From a virus, in the IMG/VR virus record IMGVR_UViG_3300024247_000011, positions 1 to 31,643 of that record: DNA of 31,643 bases. The stretch is one strand, 5' to 3'. A program made the position numbers and the translations under genes. Within the stretch, counting starts at the first letter, position 1. Each line of letters begins with the position of its first letter. Of the stretch, positions 1-6,848 are shown in pieces. The notes under the pieces are model-generated. The model had not been told where the DNA came from, did not search any database, and saw only the letters and a list, made by a program, of their open reading frames with translations.

Positions 1-578
1 TGTAATGAATCAACATCAATGATAACAGCTCTATCTGCAACATCTACGATTCTTTTTACACTAATAAGACCAGTTCCTTGATATCCTTTATTTGTCTTAT
101 TAATACCTATAGTTTCTTCGCCTCTTTTCTTATCTGTTGCTAAACTCCTAGGACTAAGATATTTTCCTGACATTCTTTGGTGTTTAGGAAGATCTTTGTA
201 AGATAAACTTCTATCGATAAAGAATTTATTATTTTCATCAGCAACACACAGCACGTATTCATTTCCTGGGATAATTTGATCGCTTTTCGATGACTCGGGA
301 TCTGCGTATGGGTTAACCTTTTCGTTATCAGAAATGTAGAAAGTAATTGTGTTTTTACCTTTAGCGTCATACGCGTCCTTTGGTGTTGTTACAATTAAAT
401 CATCATCTTGTATTTTATCTAGTGCTATTTTAGTTTTACCATATACTGCTTTAGGCAACGTACTGTGTACACCACCTCCGTTGAATAAATCTCTAAGTAT
501 TTGTGAGCTAAATGCCTCGTTTAATTTCTGTGAAGCTACAAATGCTTCAAACAATTTTACGTGTTTCATTTTTGCCAT
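1..578 (-). CDS. Putative capsid-targeted protein, C-terminus cut by window edge
   Basis: This open frame runs off the window with no stop, so only about the first 192 residues are present. It starts at ATG 578 (MAKMKHVKLFEAF) or ATG 569 (MKHVKLFEAF); the second matches the starts of the next two genes exactly. Residues up to KLNEA resemble a T4 capsid-targeting sequence with a gp21-type cut at L-N-E|A. The rest is a diverged paralogue of the C-terminal part of the protein at 2083-3684. They share LFEAF/IYESF, (S/G)SQ, the VALDK(I/V)QD(D/E)DL block, FYISDNEK(V/E)NP, IGI.K..KG and the ADRA(V/I).DVD region. I do not recognise the enzymatic function, if any. A strong late-promoter-like motif lies 18 nt upstream of ATG 578. 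Existence of the gene is well supported; the packaged-cargo role is inferred. Confidence 0.8.
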   Translation of the reverse strand, partial: MAKMKHVKLFEAFVASQKLNEAFSSQILRDLFNGGGVHSTLPKAVYGKTKIALDKIQDDDLIVTTPKDAYDAKGKNTITFYISDNEKVNPYADPESSKSDQIIPGNEYVLCVADENNKFFIDRSLSYKDLPKHQRMSGKYLSPRSLATDKKRGEETIGINKTNKGYQGTGLISVKRIVDVADRAVIIDVDSL

Positions 579-596
579 TTTAATTGTTTTGTTTTT

Positions 597-606
597 ATTA
601 TATATC
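597..606 (-). promoter_or_regulatory. Late-promoter-like motif GATATATAAT
   Basis: Minus-strand GATATATAAT followed by AAAAAC, 18 nt upstream of the ATG at 578 and just after the stop codon of the gene at 614-1057. One of seven copies in the window, all in the same orientation upstream of gene starts. It resembles the T4 late promoter TATAAATA, and the spacing would give a leader of roughly a dozen nucleotides. Confidence 0.6.
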
Positions 607-613
607 TTTAAAA

Positions 614-1057
614 TCAATCTAATGATCCGTGCTTTCCTGATGACATTGCTTTTCCAAAATTATCACTACGTTCAGTTCTATATGAAATATATGCAGGATC
701 AGAGTTGTGGTTTTTACCACCTGCTCCATAATAAGACGATAACAAATACGTGTGTATTTTTTCATCTTGTTTACCAAATGATTTATCTGCGTCTTTGACT
801 AATTTAATTATTTTATTTATTTTAGAAGAATTAAATGGTCCATTGATTTCTGTTGATTCTGGATTAAAAGAACTAGTTCCAGTTTGAACTTTAATAGATT
901 GTAAAGTTTCAGGTATCCCTTTTATTAGTTTGATAAAATCTTTAAGGGAATCTGCACTACCTGACCATGAAGATTCTATCTTTTTACCATTAACCGTAGA
1001 ATATGAATATTCTATTTTCTCATTAATATATTGTTTAAATAACTTTACGTGCTTCAT
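614..1057 (-). CDS. Small putative capsid-targeted internal protein (147 aa)
   Basis: Unrecognised protein of 147 residues. It begins MKHVKLFKQYINEKIEYS, which has the T4 internal-protein targeting pattern, although the residue after the expected cut (I-N-E|K) is Lys rather than Ala, Ser or Gly. The rest is Ser/Lys/Gly-rich, with a predicted helical stretch around SLKDFIKLIKGIPETLQSIK and a basic, Gly-rich C-terminus (YYGAGGKNHNSD, SSGKHGSLD). No catalytic motif was seen. Its ATG follows the TAA of the upstream gene by one nucleotide (TAA-A-ATG), so the two are probably translationally coupled. The start is fixed by that junction and by homology of the first ten residues to both neighbours. 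Function is unknown; an injected or head-packaged protein is the best inference. Confidence 0.75.
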   Translation of the reverse strand: MKHVKLFKQYINEKIEYSYSTVNGKKIESSWSGSADSLKDFIKLIKGIPETLQSIKVQTGTSSFNPESTEINGPFNSSKINKIIKLVKDADKSFGKQDEKIHTYLLSSYYGAGGKNHNSDPAYISYRTERSDNFGKAMSSGKHGSLD

Positions 1058-1058
1058 T

Positions 1059-1715
1059 TTAGTGATTGTTCATTATATCTATTAAACTGTTAGCTGTTCC
1101 ATTATTAAAAGAATAGCTTGAGTTTGCTAATCCAATTGTACTATAATTAGTACCTGATGAATGATCAAACATAATTCCACCGTCTGATGAATTATATTCA
1201 TCTAATACAAACATTAATTCGTAAATTTCTTGAAACATTTTATCTTTAACCTTTGAGTCAATTCCACCGCCACATGTAACTGCGATTAAAAATGTTCTTC
1301 TACCTCCTGGATTAAAGTTTGCTCTTCCTTCAATTTTGCCGCCAACAGTAGATCTCATTGTACCTGACCATCCACCTGCTGCAGGAACTGAAGATTGTTC
1401 AATTTCATATTTCTTATATTTCTTAATTACTTTAGAAATAGCTTCTGCAAGTTTTACAGCATTTCTTCCTTGAAATATATCATAAGAATCTTTTGCAGTA
1501 TCACCTTGTACCATTAATGGTTCTTTATAACTTGGTAATTTGCCTGATTTTAAAATAGATTCAACGTCGTTTAAAACTCCGCTATATGAATCTCCCCATT
1601 TTTCTACTGCTATTTTGGCAAGTCTAAGTTTGTCTTCTAGTTTAACTTTAATTCCTTTTTTATTAAAAGAAATTGATTCATTTAAAAAAGATTCAAGTAA
1701 TTTAATATGTTTCAT
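1059..1715 (-). CDS. Putative capsid-targeted internal protein (218 aa)
   Basis: The first residues, MKHIKLLESFLNESIS, fit the capsid-targeting pattern with a clean L-N-E|S prohead-protease site after residue 13. The mature part has a charged helical segment (about residues 20-60), then a Gly/Ser-rich region with VPAAGGWSGTMRSTVGG and FNPGGRRTFLIAVTCGGG, which suggests a compact beta-rich fold. It ends in a Ser/Asn-rich tail. I recognise no family. The ATG is preceded by AAAAACATTTATAAAA, and the same 16-nt leader precedes the gene starting at 2063. This suggests the two units were duplicated together with their translation signal. Coupled to the downstream 147-residue gene by a 1-nt gap. Confidence 0.78.
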   Translation of the reverse strand: MKHIKLLESFLNESISFNKKGIKVKLEDKLRLAKIAVEKWGDSYSGVLNDVESILKSGKLPSYKEPLMVQGDTAKDSYDIFQGRNAVKLAEAISKVIKKYKKYEIEQSSVPAAGGWSGTMRSTVGGKIEGRANFNPGGRRTFLIAVTCGGGIDSKVKDKMFQEIYELMFVLDEYNSSDGGIMFDHSSGTNYSTIGLANSSYSFNNGTANSLIDIMNNH

Positions 1716-1745
1716 TTTTATAAATGTTTTTATTTTTAGTTAGAG

Positions 1746-2063
1746 TTATTTAGTCAGGATCCAGCCAATAGCCACATCACCAATAGTCTCTTCAATGTCT
1801 GCACTATTTTCCCAGAATTTTGGATCTGCTATACCATGGCGAGTACCTGATAAATACGTAATCACATATACTGGATATGAACCGTCTTTAACTAATTCCC
1901 ATTGATATTCTTTTTTATAGTCAAGATCTTCTAGTTCTTCACCGATTTCTTCAAAAGAATCTGCTTTCTTTACTACCTTCTTTAAGGCCTTGAGCATTTT
2001 CGTAGTTTCTACGATTGTAGAATACTCATTTACAAATGACTCAAATGTTGGTATGCGTTTCAT
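1746..2063 (-). CDS. Small putative capsid-targeted protein (105 aa)
   Basis: The open frame extends upstream to 2240, but that part overlaps the end of the preceding gene. The start at 2063 is preferred because it gives MKRIPTFESFVNEYSTIV, the targeting pattern of the neighbouring proteins, and is preceded by the same AAAAACATTTATAAAA leader as the gene starting at 1715. The product is 105 residues: a possible cut at V-N-E|Y, a Lys-rich helix (MLKALKKVVKKADSFEEIGEE uninterrupted by prolines) and a C-terminal part rich in beta-forming residues (YPVYVITYLSGTRHG, DVAIGWILTK). It has no recognised domain. It lies 19 nt after the stop of the 533-residue gene. Confidence 0.75.
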   Translation of the reverse strand: MKRIPTFESFVNEYSTIVETTKMLKALKKVVKKADSFEEIGEELEDLDYKKEYQWELVKDGSYPVYVITYLSGTRHGIADPKFWENSADIEETIGDVAIGWILTK

Positions 2064-2082
2064 TTTTATAAATGTTTTTTGA

Positions 2083-3684
2083 TTACCAAGCGTAATCGAA
2101 GGTTTTGATTTTATTAATTCTATCTTTGATATTCTTAGCGTAGTTTTTAGTTTCTCTTTCGTACCAACTCTCAGCTGAACCATATCTTTCTTTAGATTCT
2201 TCACCTTGTCTAACATAATCACAATATCTAGAATAGTCATCTAATATATTTGACATGTGATTAGAAGCATCTCTTAATTTAACAACAGATCCTCTTTTGT
2301 TTGTTCCGATCATGATTTCACCATATTTGGTTTTCTCACCTTTTTTTAATCCATTTTGAATTTGTGCAGTTAATTCGTCAATTGCATCCGAGACCATTTT
2401 ATCTAGTGGTAATTTAGCTGCGTTGTTCGCTAAAATAGTTTCGTATCTTTTCTTGTTTTCAGATTTAAAATCATCATGTGATTTAAATGCTGTAGCTCCT
2501 GATTTTGCAGCGTGTCTATCATTTCTTTTGTTTACAGTTGAATACTTTTGTTGTAATAAATCAACATTAATGACAATAGCTCTATCCGCAACTTCTGCAA
2601 TTCTCTTTACGTTATAAAGTCCAGTTGCATCCCATCCTTTGTATTTTTTACCAATACCTATTGAATCTGTTGGGTTATTATCTACTTGTTTAAGATTTCT
2701 ATCCCTGTTTTTTGAGCGGCCATATCTACTAGATGAAGACCAAACTTGATCATAGAATTTATTACCACCAGAAGTAACAGCTAATAAATAACCTCCACCT
2801 GGAATAACTTTATTGCCTTGATATGCATCATAAGGTGCATGTGGATTTTCTTTTTCATTGTCTGAAATATAGAAAATAATAGAATTTGATTGTTTTGCTT
2901 TATACGCGGTTTGTGGATCAGTAGTAATAAGATCTTCATCTTGTACTTTATCTAATGCTACTTTAGTAGAACCATAAAATGCGCTTGCTAAGTGTTTGTC
3001 TAATTTACCAGATTTTCCTCTAAATAGCTCAGCAAGTCTTTGTGAACCAAATGCTTCAGTAACTAATTCGTTAGATAATGAATTTACGAATTCACTAAAG
3101 CTTTCATAAATAAATATTGTTTTGTTTTTTGGTGTTTCCATTTTTATATTTGATGTATTTTCTTTTACTAATTTTGGATTTTTATTCAAAAGCTCTTCCA
3201 TGTCTATTTCAGTTAATGACATAAAACTATTTTCTCCATACTTTTTAGATAATTTATCTGCTTTTTTAATATCTATCACTCTAGTTAAATCATCGTAATC
3301 TAAAGTTGCTACTCCAAATTCTCCAAACATTTCTTCTGCCATTGCATTTGCAATTTTAAAAGGAGTTGCCTTTTCATTAAGTGTAACTTCTGTTGATGGA
3401 GTAATTGATTTTAAGATTCTCATACCTGTTTTAGAAAGAGAGATACCATCTTCGCTTACATTAAAATATGGTGTGTTTCTTCTTAACCATCTTGTAGAAT
3501 CAGTTGTCATTTCCTTAACAATACTTTTAAATTCTTCTTGGGAAATTTTACCATCTTTAATAGCTTCTAATACTTTATTTCTAATTTTAGCTGCTTTACC
3601 AACAGTTTTTGCAGGATGGTTTTCAGTATATTTTCTCTTAACTGTGATGTTTCTTTCTTCTAATGGTTCTTCGTTAATATCCAT
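2083..3684 (-). CDS. Two-part protein with internal capsid-targeting-like segment (533 aa)
   Basis: Residues 1-180 are a charged, mostly helical region of unknown family. Around residue 182 an in-frame ATG (position 3141) opens METPKNKTIFIYESFSEF, followed by a L-V-T-E|A-F-G-S-Q site. From there to about residue 400 the protein aligns with the paralogue at 1-578 (VALDKVQDEDL, FYISDNEKENP, ADRAIVINVDLLQQKY). The C-terminus continues with RNDRHAAKSGATAF, ENKKRYETILA and a basic, Tyr-rich helical tail. ATG 3141 is preceded by AAATATAAAA, much like neighbouring starts, so a 352-residue product from an internal start is possible. The full-length start at 3684 is supported by a late-promoter-like motif 21 nt upstream. 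No catalytic residues could be assigned. Confidence 0.78.
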   Translation of the reverse strand: MDINEEPLEERNITVKRKYTENHPAKTVGKAAKIRNKVLEAIKDGKISQEEFKSIVKEMTTDSTRWLRRNTPYFNVSEDGISLSKTGMRILKSITPSTEVTLNEKATPFKIANAMAEEMFGEFGVATLDYDDLTRVIDIKKADKLSKKYGENSFMSLTEIDMEELLNKNPKLVKENTSNIKMETPKNKTIFIYESFSEFVNSLSNELVTEAFGSQRLAELFRGKSGKLDKHLASAFYGSTKVALDKVQDEDLITTDPQTAYKAKQSNSIIFYISDNEKENPHAPYDAYQGNKVIPGGGYLLAVTSGGNKFYDQVWSSSSRYGRSKNRDRNLKQVDNNPTDSIGIGKKYKGWDATGLYNVKRIAEVADRAIVINVDLLQQKYSTVNKRNDRHAAKSGATAFKSHDDFKSENKKRYETILANNAAKLPLDKMVSDAIDELTAQIQNGLKKGEKTKYGEIMIGTNKRGSVVKLRDASNHMSNILDDYSRYCDYVRQGEESKERYGSAESWYERETKNYAKNIKDRINKIKTFDYAW

Positions 3685-3705
3685 GTGATAATATTATTGT
3701 TTTTT

Positions 3706-3716
3706 ATTATATATTC
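3706..3716 (-). promoter_or_regulatory. Late-promoter-like motif GAATATATAAT
   Basis: Minus-strand GAATATATAATAAAA, 21 nt upstream of the ATG at 3684. It is a one-base-longer variant of the window-wide GATATATAATA motif. The TAA stop codon of the upstream ligase/adenylyltransferase gene lies inside it. Confidence 0.55.
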
Positions 3717-5554
3717 TTGATAAATTGATCGAATGTTAATGTTGCTATTTCAGCCTCTTCTAAAACCCCCATAGAATCTTCCAGTTTAGATTTTAATTCA
3801 TTATACATATCATGTACTGGCTTAGGCGTTAGCTTCTTAAATAGCTTCTCATCGCCATCTAACATTGCGTTTCTTACTTGTGTTGCTGATATATTCTTAC
3901 CAGTTCTTGGTATTTCATAAAGTCCAAAATCAGTTCTAACACCAAGATCTTCTCTATATTCTGGTTTATCTACTTGAAATCCATAAGTTTTCATTCTATC
4001 GCTTCCGGTTCCCCATAATACTGGTTCATATTTTGGCCTCATTGCATTAAACATAGTGTCAATACCACCTGTTGGAATTACGAAAACTTCTTCAATTGGA
4101 TATTTAGATTTTAATCTATTGATCATTTCAACTTGAGTTTCCTCATCATAAGGTCTCTTAAATGCATCTTCTTTTTTCTTGTTCTTGGCTTTTACTAATA
4201 AGATTACAACCGGGTGGCCATTTTGCTTATGAATAGTTTCAACTACTTTAGCATGACCCAATGTAAAGGGCTGGAATCTACCAACAAACATATTTACTAA
4301 TTTCTTACCATGTTCTGGATAATCTACCTTTAACGCTTCTAAAACAGGAGATTCATTATATTGTAATTTTTGATTTAACAAATATGATTTAAAGTTAAGA
4401 ACATCATTTTCATTTGTTTTTGCCATTACTATTGCATCTATACTATCAACTATTTCATTGATCTGTGACATTAAATCTTTATTAATAATATCTGTTTCTT
4501 TGTTTCTCTTTTTTCTAAAACTACCTAAAGCTATTTTATACAATTCTGATAAAACTTTATTTTGTATTAATGATAGTGTTTTTTCATTTGTGATAAAGGC
4601 TGGGTTTAATTTAAAACCTTTGTTTTCTGAAAAATCTGCAGAATTAAAGCTAGCTCCTACATATTTAGAAGCATTCTTTTCAATGTATGCATTGAAGATG
4701 TGTGAAATTAATTCAATATATCTTTCTGCTGAATCTTCTGATTCTAAAGAAATTTCTTCAAGATTAAACTCTGTAATATACTCTACTAAATCTAATATAG
4801 CGATCTGATACATGTCAGATGGCTCTCTTTTTTGAATATCCTTTCTGTCAAATCTTTCAAGTTTAAAACTTTTTGGATTTTTACCTTCATAGAAGTTTAC
4901 TATTAAACCGTCTATGTCATTATCTAAATTAGAATTTAAAGTTGGATTATTAAGACCTATGTTGAATATATTAAATATGGCTCTTGTAAAAGATTGATCT
5001 TTGAATTTGATTTTAAAATCAGAATCAGAAAGTTCTAGTAATCTAATTAAGTCATCTTTTTGATTTGATTGTAAAACTCCTTGAAATATAACAGGTGGTT
5101 TTTGTACCCCTAATAATTCTGCCCACTTATTTAAGATCTGTGGATCTCTAATAACTTTTTTAATTTGTGTAGGGTTTTTAGGATTTAATATTTGTATGTG
5201 TGTTAGTATTAGATGGTTTTTAGGAAGACTTTCGTATTCGATATCTACTGTTTTGTTGTCTATCATGTAGTCAAATCCGAATTTCCAATCATGTGGCATA
5301 TCTTCTTTTACATCTTTAGGAATAGCCTTAAAGTAATTAATACCATTTTCATAGTATCTTACCATAGTTCTATCTACTTTATCCATTTTATGTTTAGAAC
5401 CGCTTTTAAAATATTCATAACCGGTACTAGTACTTTTAACATGAAACGAAGATGCTTGTATTTTTTCCGATACAACACATGTTAATTTCAACATTGAATT
5501 AAAGTCATTAATGTTAGTTGATTGAAAATATGTTCTTAAATTTTGTAATGCCAT
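3707..5554 (-). CDS. RNA-ligase-like / NMN adenylyltransferase-like fusion protein
   Basis: A 615-residue two-domain protein. Residues 1-240 look like an Rnl2-type RNA ligase adenylyltransferase domain: motif I EKIQASSF (30-37, compare EKIHGTNF in T4 Rnl2), a motif III-like DIEYESLPKNHLIL (104-117), motif IV DGLIVNF (215-221) and motif V FKLER (230-234). The usual motif I Gly is Ala34. Residues 240-400 are helical and unassigned. Residues 420-600 are a HIGH-superfamily nucleotidyltransferase: MFVGRFQPFTLGH (422-434) and ISATQVRNAM (555-564), typical of NMN adenylyltransferases making NAD from NMN and ATP. The last 12 residues (TLTFDQFIKNI) resemble the N-terminal targeting sequences of the neighbours. 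Coupled to the upstream ligase-like gene by a TAATG overlap. The NMNAT substrate is inferred; another nucleotidyl transfer is possible. Confidence 0.75.
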   Translation of the reverse strand: MALQNLRTYFQSTNINDFNSMLKLTCVVSEKIQASSFHVKSTSTGYEYFKSGSKHKMDKVDRTMVRYYENGINYFKAIPKDVKEDMPHDWKFGFDYMIDNKTVDIEYESLPKNHLILTHIQILNPKNPTQIKKVIRDPQILNKWAELLGVQKPPVIFQGVLQSNQKDDLIRLLELSDSDFKIKFKDQSFTRAIFNIFNIGLNNPTLNSNLDNDIDGLIVNFYEGKNPKSFKLERFDRKDIQKREPSDMYQIAILDLVEYITEFNLEEISLESEDSAERYIELISHIFNAYIEKNASKYVGASFNSADFSENKGFKLNPAFITNEKTLSLIQNKVLSELYKIALGSFRKKRNKETDIINKDLMSQINEIVDSIDAIVMAKTNENDVLNFKSYLLNQKLQYNESPVLEALKVDYPEHGKKLVNMFVGRFQPFTLGHAKVVETIHKQNGHPVVILLVKAKNKKKEDAFKRPYDEETQVEMINRLKSKYPIEEVFVIPTGGIDTMFNAMRPKYEPVLWGTGSDRMKTYGFQVDKPEYREDLGVRTDFGLYEIPRTGKNISATQVRNAMLDGDEKLFKKLTPKPVHDMYNELKSKLEDSMGVLEEAEIATLTFDQFIKNI

Positions 5555-6828
5555 TATCTTCCGTATTTTATGATACCCATTAATTGATTAATGGCTGCAA
5601 ACGTACCTGTTAATTTCATTGTTTTTCCTTTGTACACAAAAACTATTCCTTCAGTTGGTATAATAGATTCTATTCCTCCAATTCTATCTAATCTGGCAAG
5701 TTCAGCTTCTACTCTTGCAATTTGAGATTCACCTCCGGTTTTTTTAATAGCTTCAGCTTCTGTTCTTATTTGATTATGTAATCTTTGCATTTCCTTGTCT
5801 GGATTTGCTGCTACAAAATTAGAAGCATTTTTAAGAATTATAGATCCTAGTTCTAAGAATAAATCTTCAAACGGTCTAATGTTTTCTTTATATTTCTTTT
5901 TAACATCTTCTTTGTCAAATTTCTTAATAAGAGATGCTTTATCTTTACCTAACGATTTGTCTAAAGATCTCATGTTTAAAGTCTTCTTATCACCATAAGC
6001 CCATCTTAATAATAAACCTTCTTTATAATCTTGTTCTGTATCTGGAAAGTTTCTATCTATAGTTTCTCTCCACCACATTTCGTGATATCTTGAAACTGAA
6101 TCAGTATCTAATAAACCATAACGATCTCTTAGTGCTTCAATCTTTTTGATGAATTTAGATTGATTTTTTTCGAAATCAATATCTTTTCCTAATTTTAATA
6201 TTTGAGGGGGAATTATTGTAAATGTTTTTTGAACATCAGCATCAACTTCTTTTAATGCGGAAACCAGCTCTCCTGCTATTTTTTGCTCTCCAATAATATT
6301 TCCATTTCCATCAGTTTCCTTAATATCATGGAATTGTAAAACATCTCTTTCATAATAAATAACATTAGGATTCTTAGAGTAAATTAATTCCATATTAATA
6401 AAGTTCTTACCTTCATTAAATATAGACTGATCCTTCATCTTTGGAAGAGCTTCATTTAGGTCTTTAGCAGCAAACACGTATGTTTCTCTTACTAAGGGAA
6501 CTTCATGCTGTTCAAACATTTTTATAATACCGGCTAAATCGACTGGGCTAATTAATTGGCCTTTATTTCTAGAAAATAGAGTAACTCCGTTTCTTACGGT
6601 GGCAAATAAATTTTGGCCGTCTGTTTTTTCTGTTGCAACCTCTTCAAAGTTTAATTCTCCTTGAAGACCAGCTTCAACAATTTTTTTAAAGTCACCGAAT
6701 GTTAAATCTTTTTCATCAAATGGATGTGACATATGGCCCGCTGCTCCACCTTCTAAAATAAGGGACTCAGTTGTACTAGTACGTACACTCTCAGTTATAA
6801 ATTCATTGAAATTAGTAAAGATCTTCAT
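5554..6828 (-). CDS. RNA-ligase-like nucleotidyltransferase with capsid-targeting leader
   Basis: A 424-residue protein of the covalent nucleotidyltransferase (ligase/capping enzyme) superfamily. Visible motifs are motif I EKTDGQNLF (67-75) with K68 as candidate adenylated lysine, a motif III-like INMELIY (144-150), motif IV EGIVFVY (393-399) and motif V MKLTG (404-408). Before the catalytic domain sits MKIFTNFNEFITES, then TTES and LILEGG. These are possible prohead-protease cuts at I-T-E|S, T-T-E|S and I-L-E|G, so a mature enzyme starting near GGAAGHMSHPF is plausible. The segment MSHPFDEKDLTFGDFKKI marks the start of the conserved enzyme. It shares a TAATG junction with the downstream ligase/NMNAT gene. 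Whether it seals RNA, DNA or another substrate cannot be told from sequence. Confidence 0.75.
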   Translation of the reverse strand: MKIFTNFNEFITESVRTSTTESLILEGGAAGHMSHPFDEKDLTFGDFKKIVEAGLQGELNFEEVATEKTDGQNLFATVRNGVTLFSRNKGQLISPVDLAGIIKMFEQHEVPLVRETYVFAAKDLNEALPKMKDQSIFNEGKNFINMELIYSKNPNVIYYERDVLQFHDIKETDGNGNIIGEQKIAGELVSALKEVDADVQKTFTIIPPQILKLGKDIDFEKNQSKFIKKIEALRDRYGLLDTDSVSRYHEMWWRETIDRNFPDTEQDYKEGLLLRWAYGDKKTLNMRSLDKSLGKDKASLIKKFDKEDVKKKYKENIRPFEDLFLELGSIILKNASNFVAANPDKEMQRLHNQIRTEAEAIKKTGGESQIARVEAELARLDRIGGIESIIPTEGIVFVYKGKTMKLTGTFAAINQLMGIIKYGR

Positions 6829-6832
6829 AAGG

Positions 6833-6840
6833 TATTTATC
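6833..6840 (-). promoter_or_regulatory. Weak late-promoter-like site GATAAATA
   Basis: Minus-strand GATAAATA differs from the T4 late consensus TATAAATA only in its first base. It ends 4 nt before the ATG at 6828, so a transcript from it would have almost no leader. This makes promoter function uncertain. Confidence 0.3.
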
Positions 6841-6848
6841 TTATTTTA

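Noticed and set aside
349-798. Plus-strand 149-residue frame with a hydrophobic segment
   Set aside because: It lies antisense to two well-supported minus-strand genes; no plus-strand gene is supported anywhere in the window.
1746-2240. 164-residue version of the gene at 1746
   Set aside because: The extra N-terminal part overlaps the preceding gene in another frame; the start at 2063 has the shared leader and upstream sequence.
2083-3684. Alt-like ADP-ribosyltransferase among the cargo proteins
   Set aside because: I looked for the Arg, Ser-Thr-Ser and Glu-x-Glu signature of these enzymes and could not place a convincing set in any cargo candidate.
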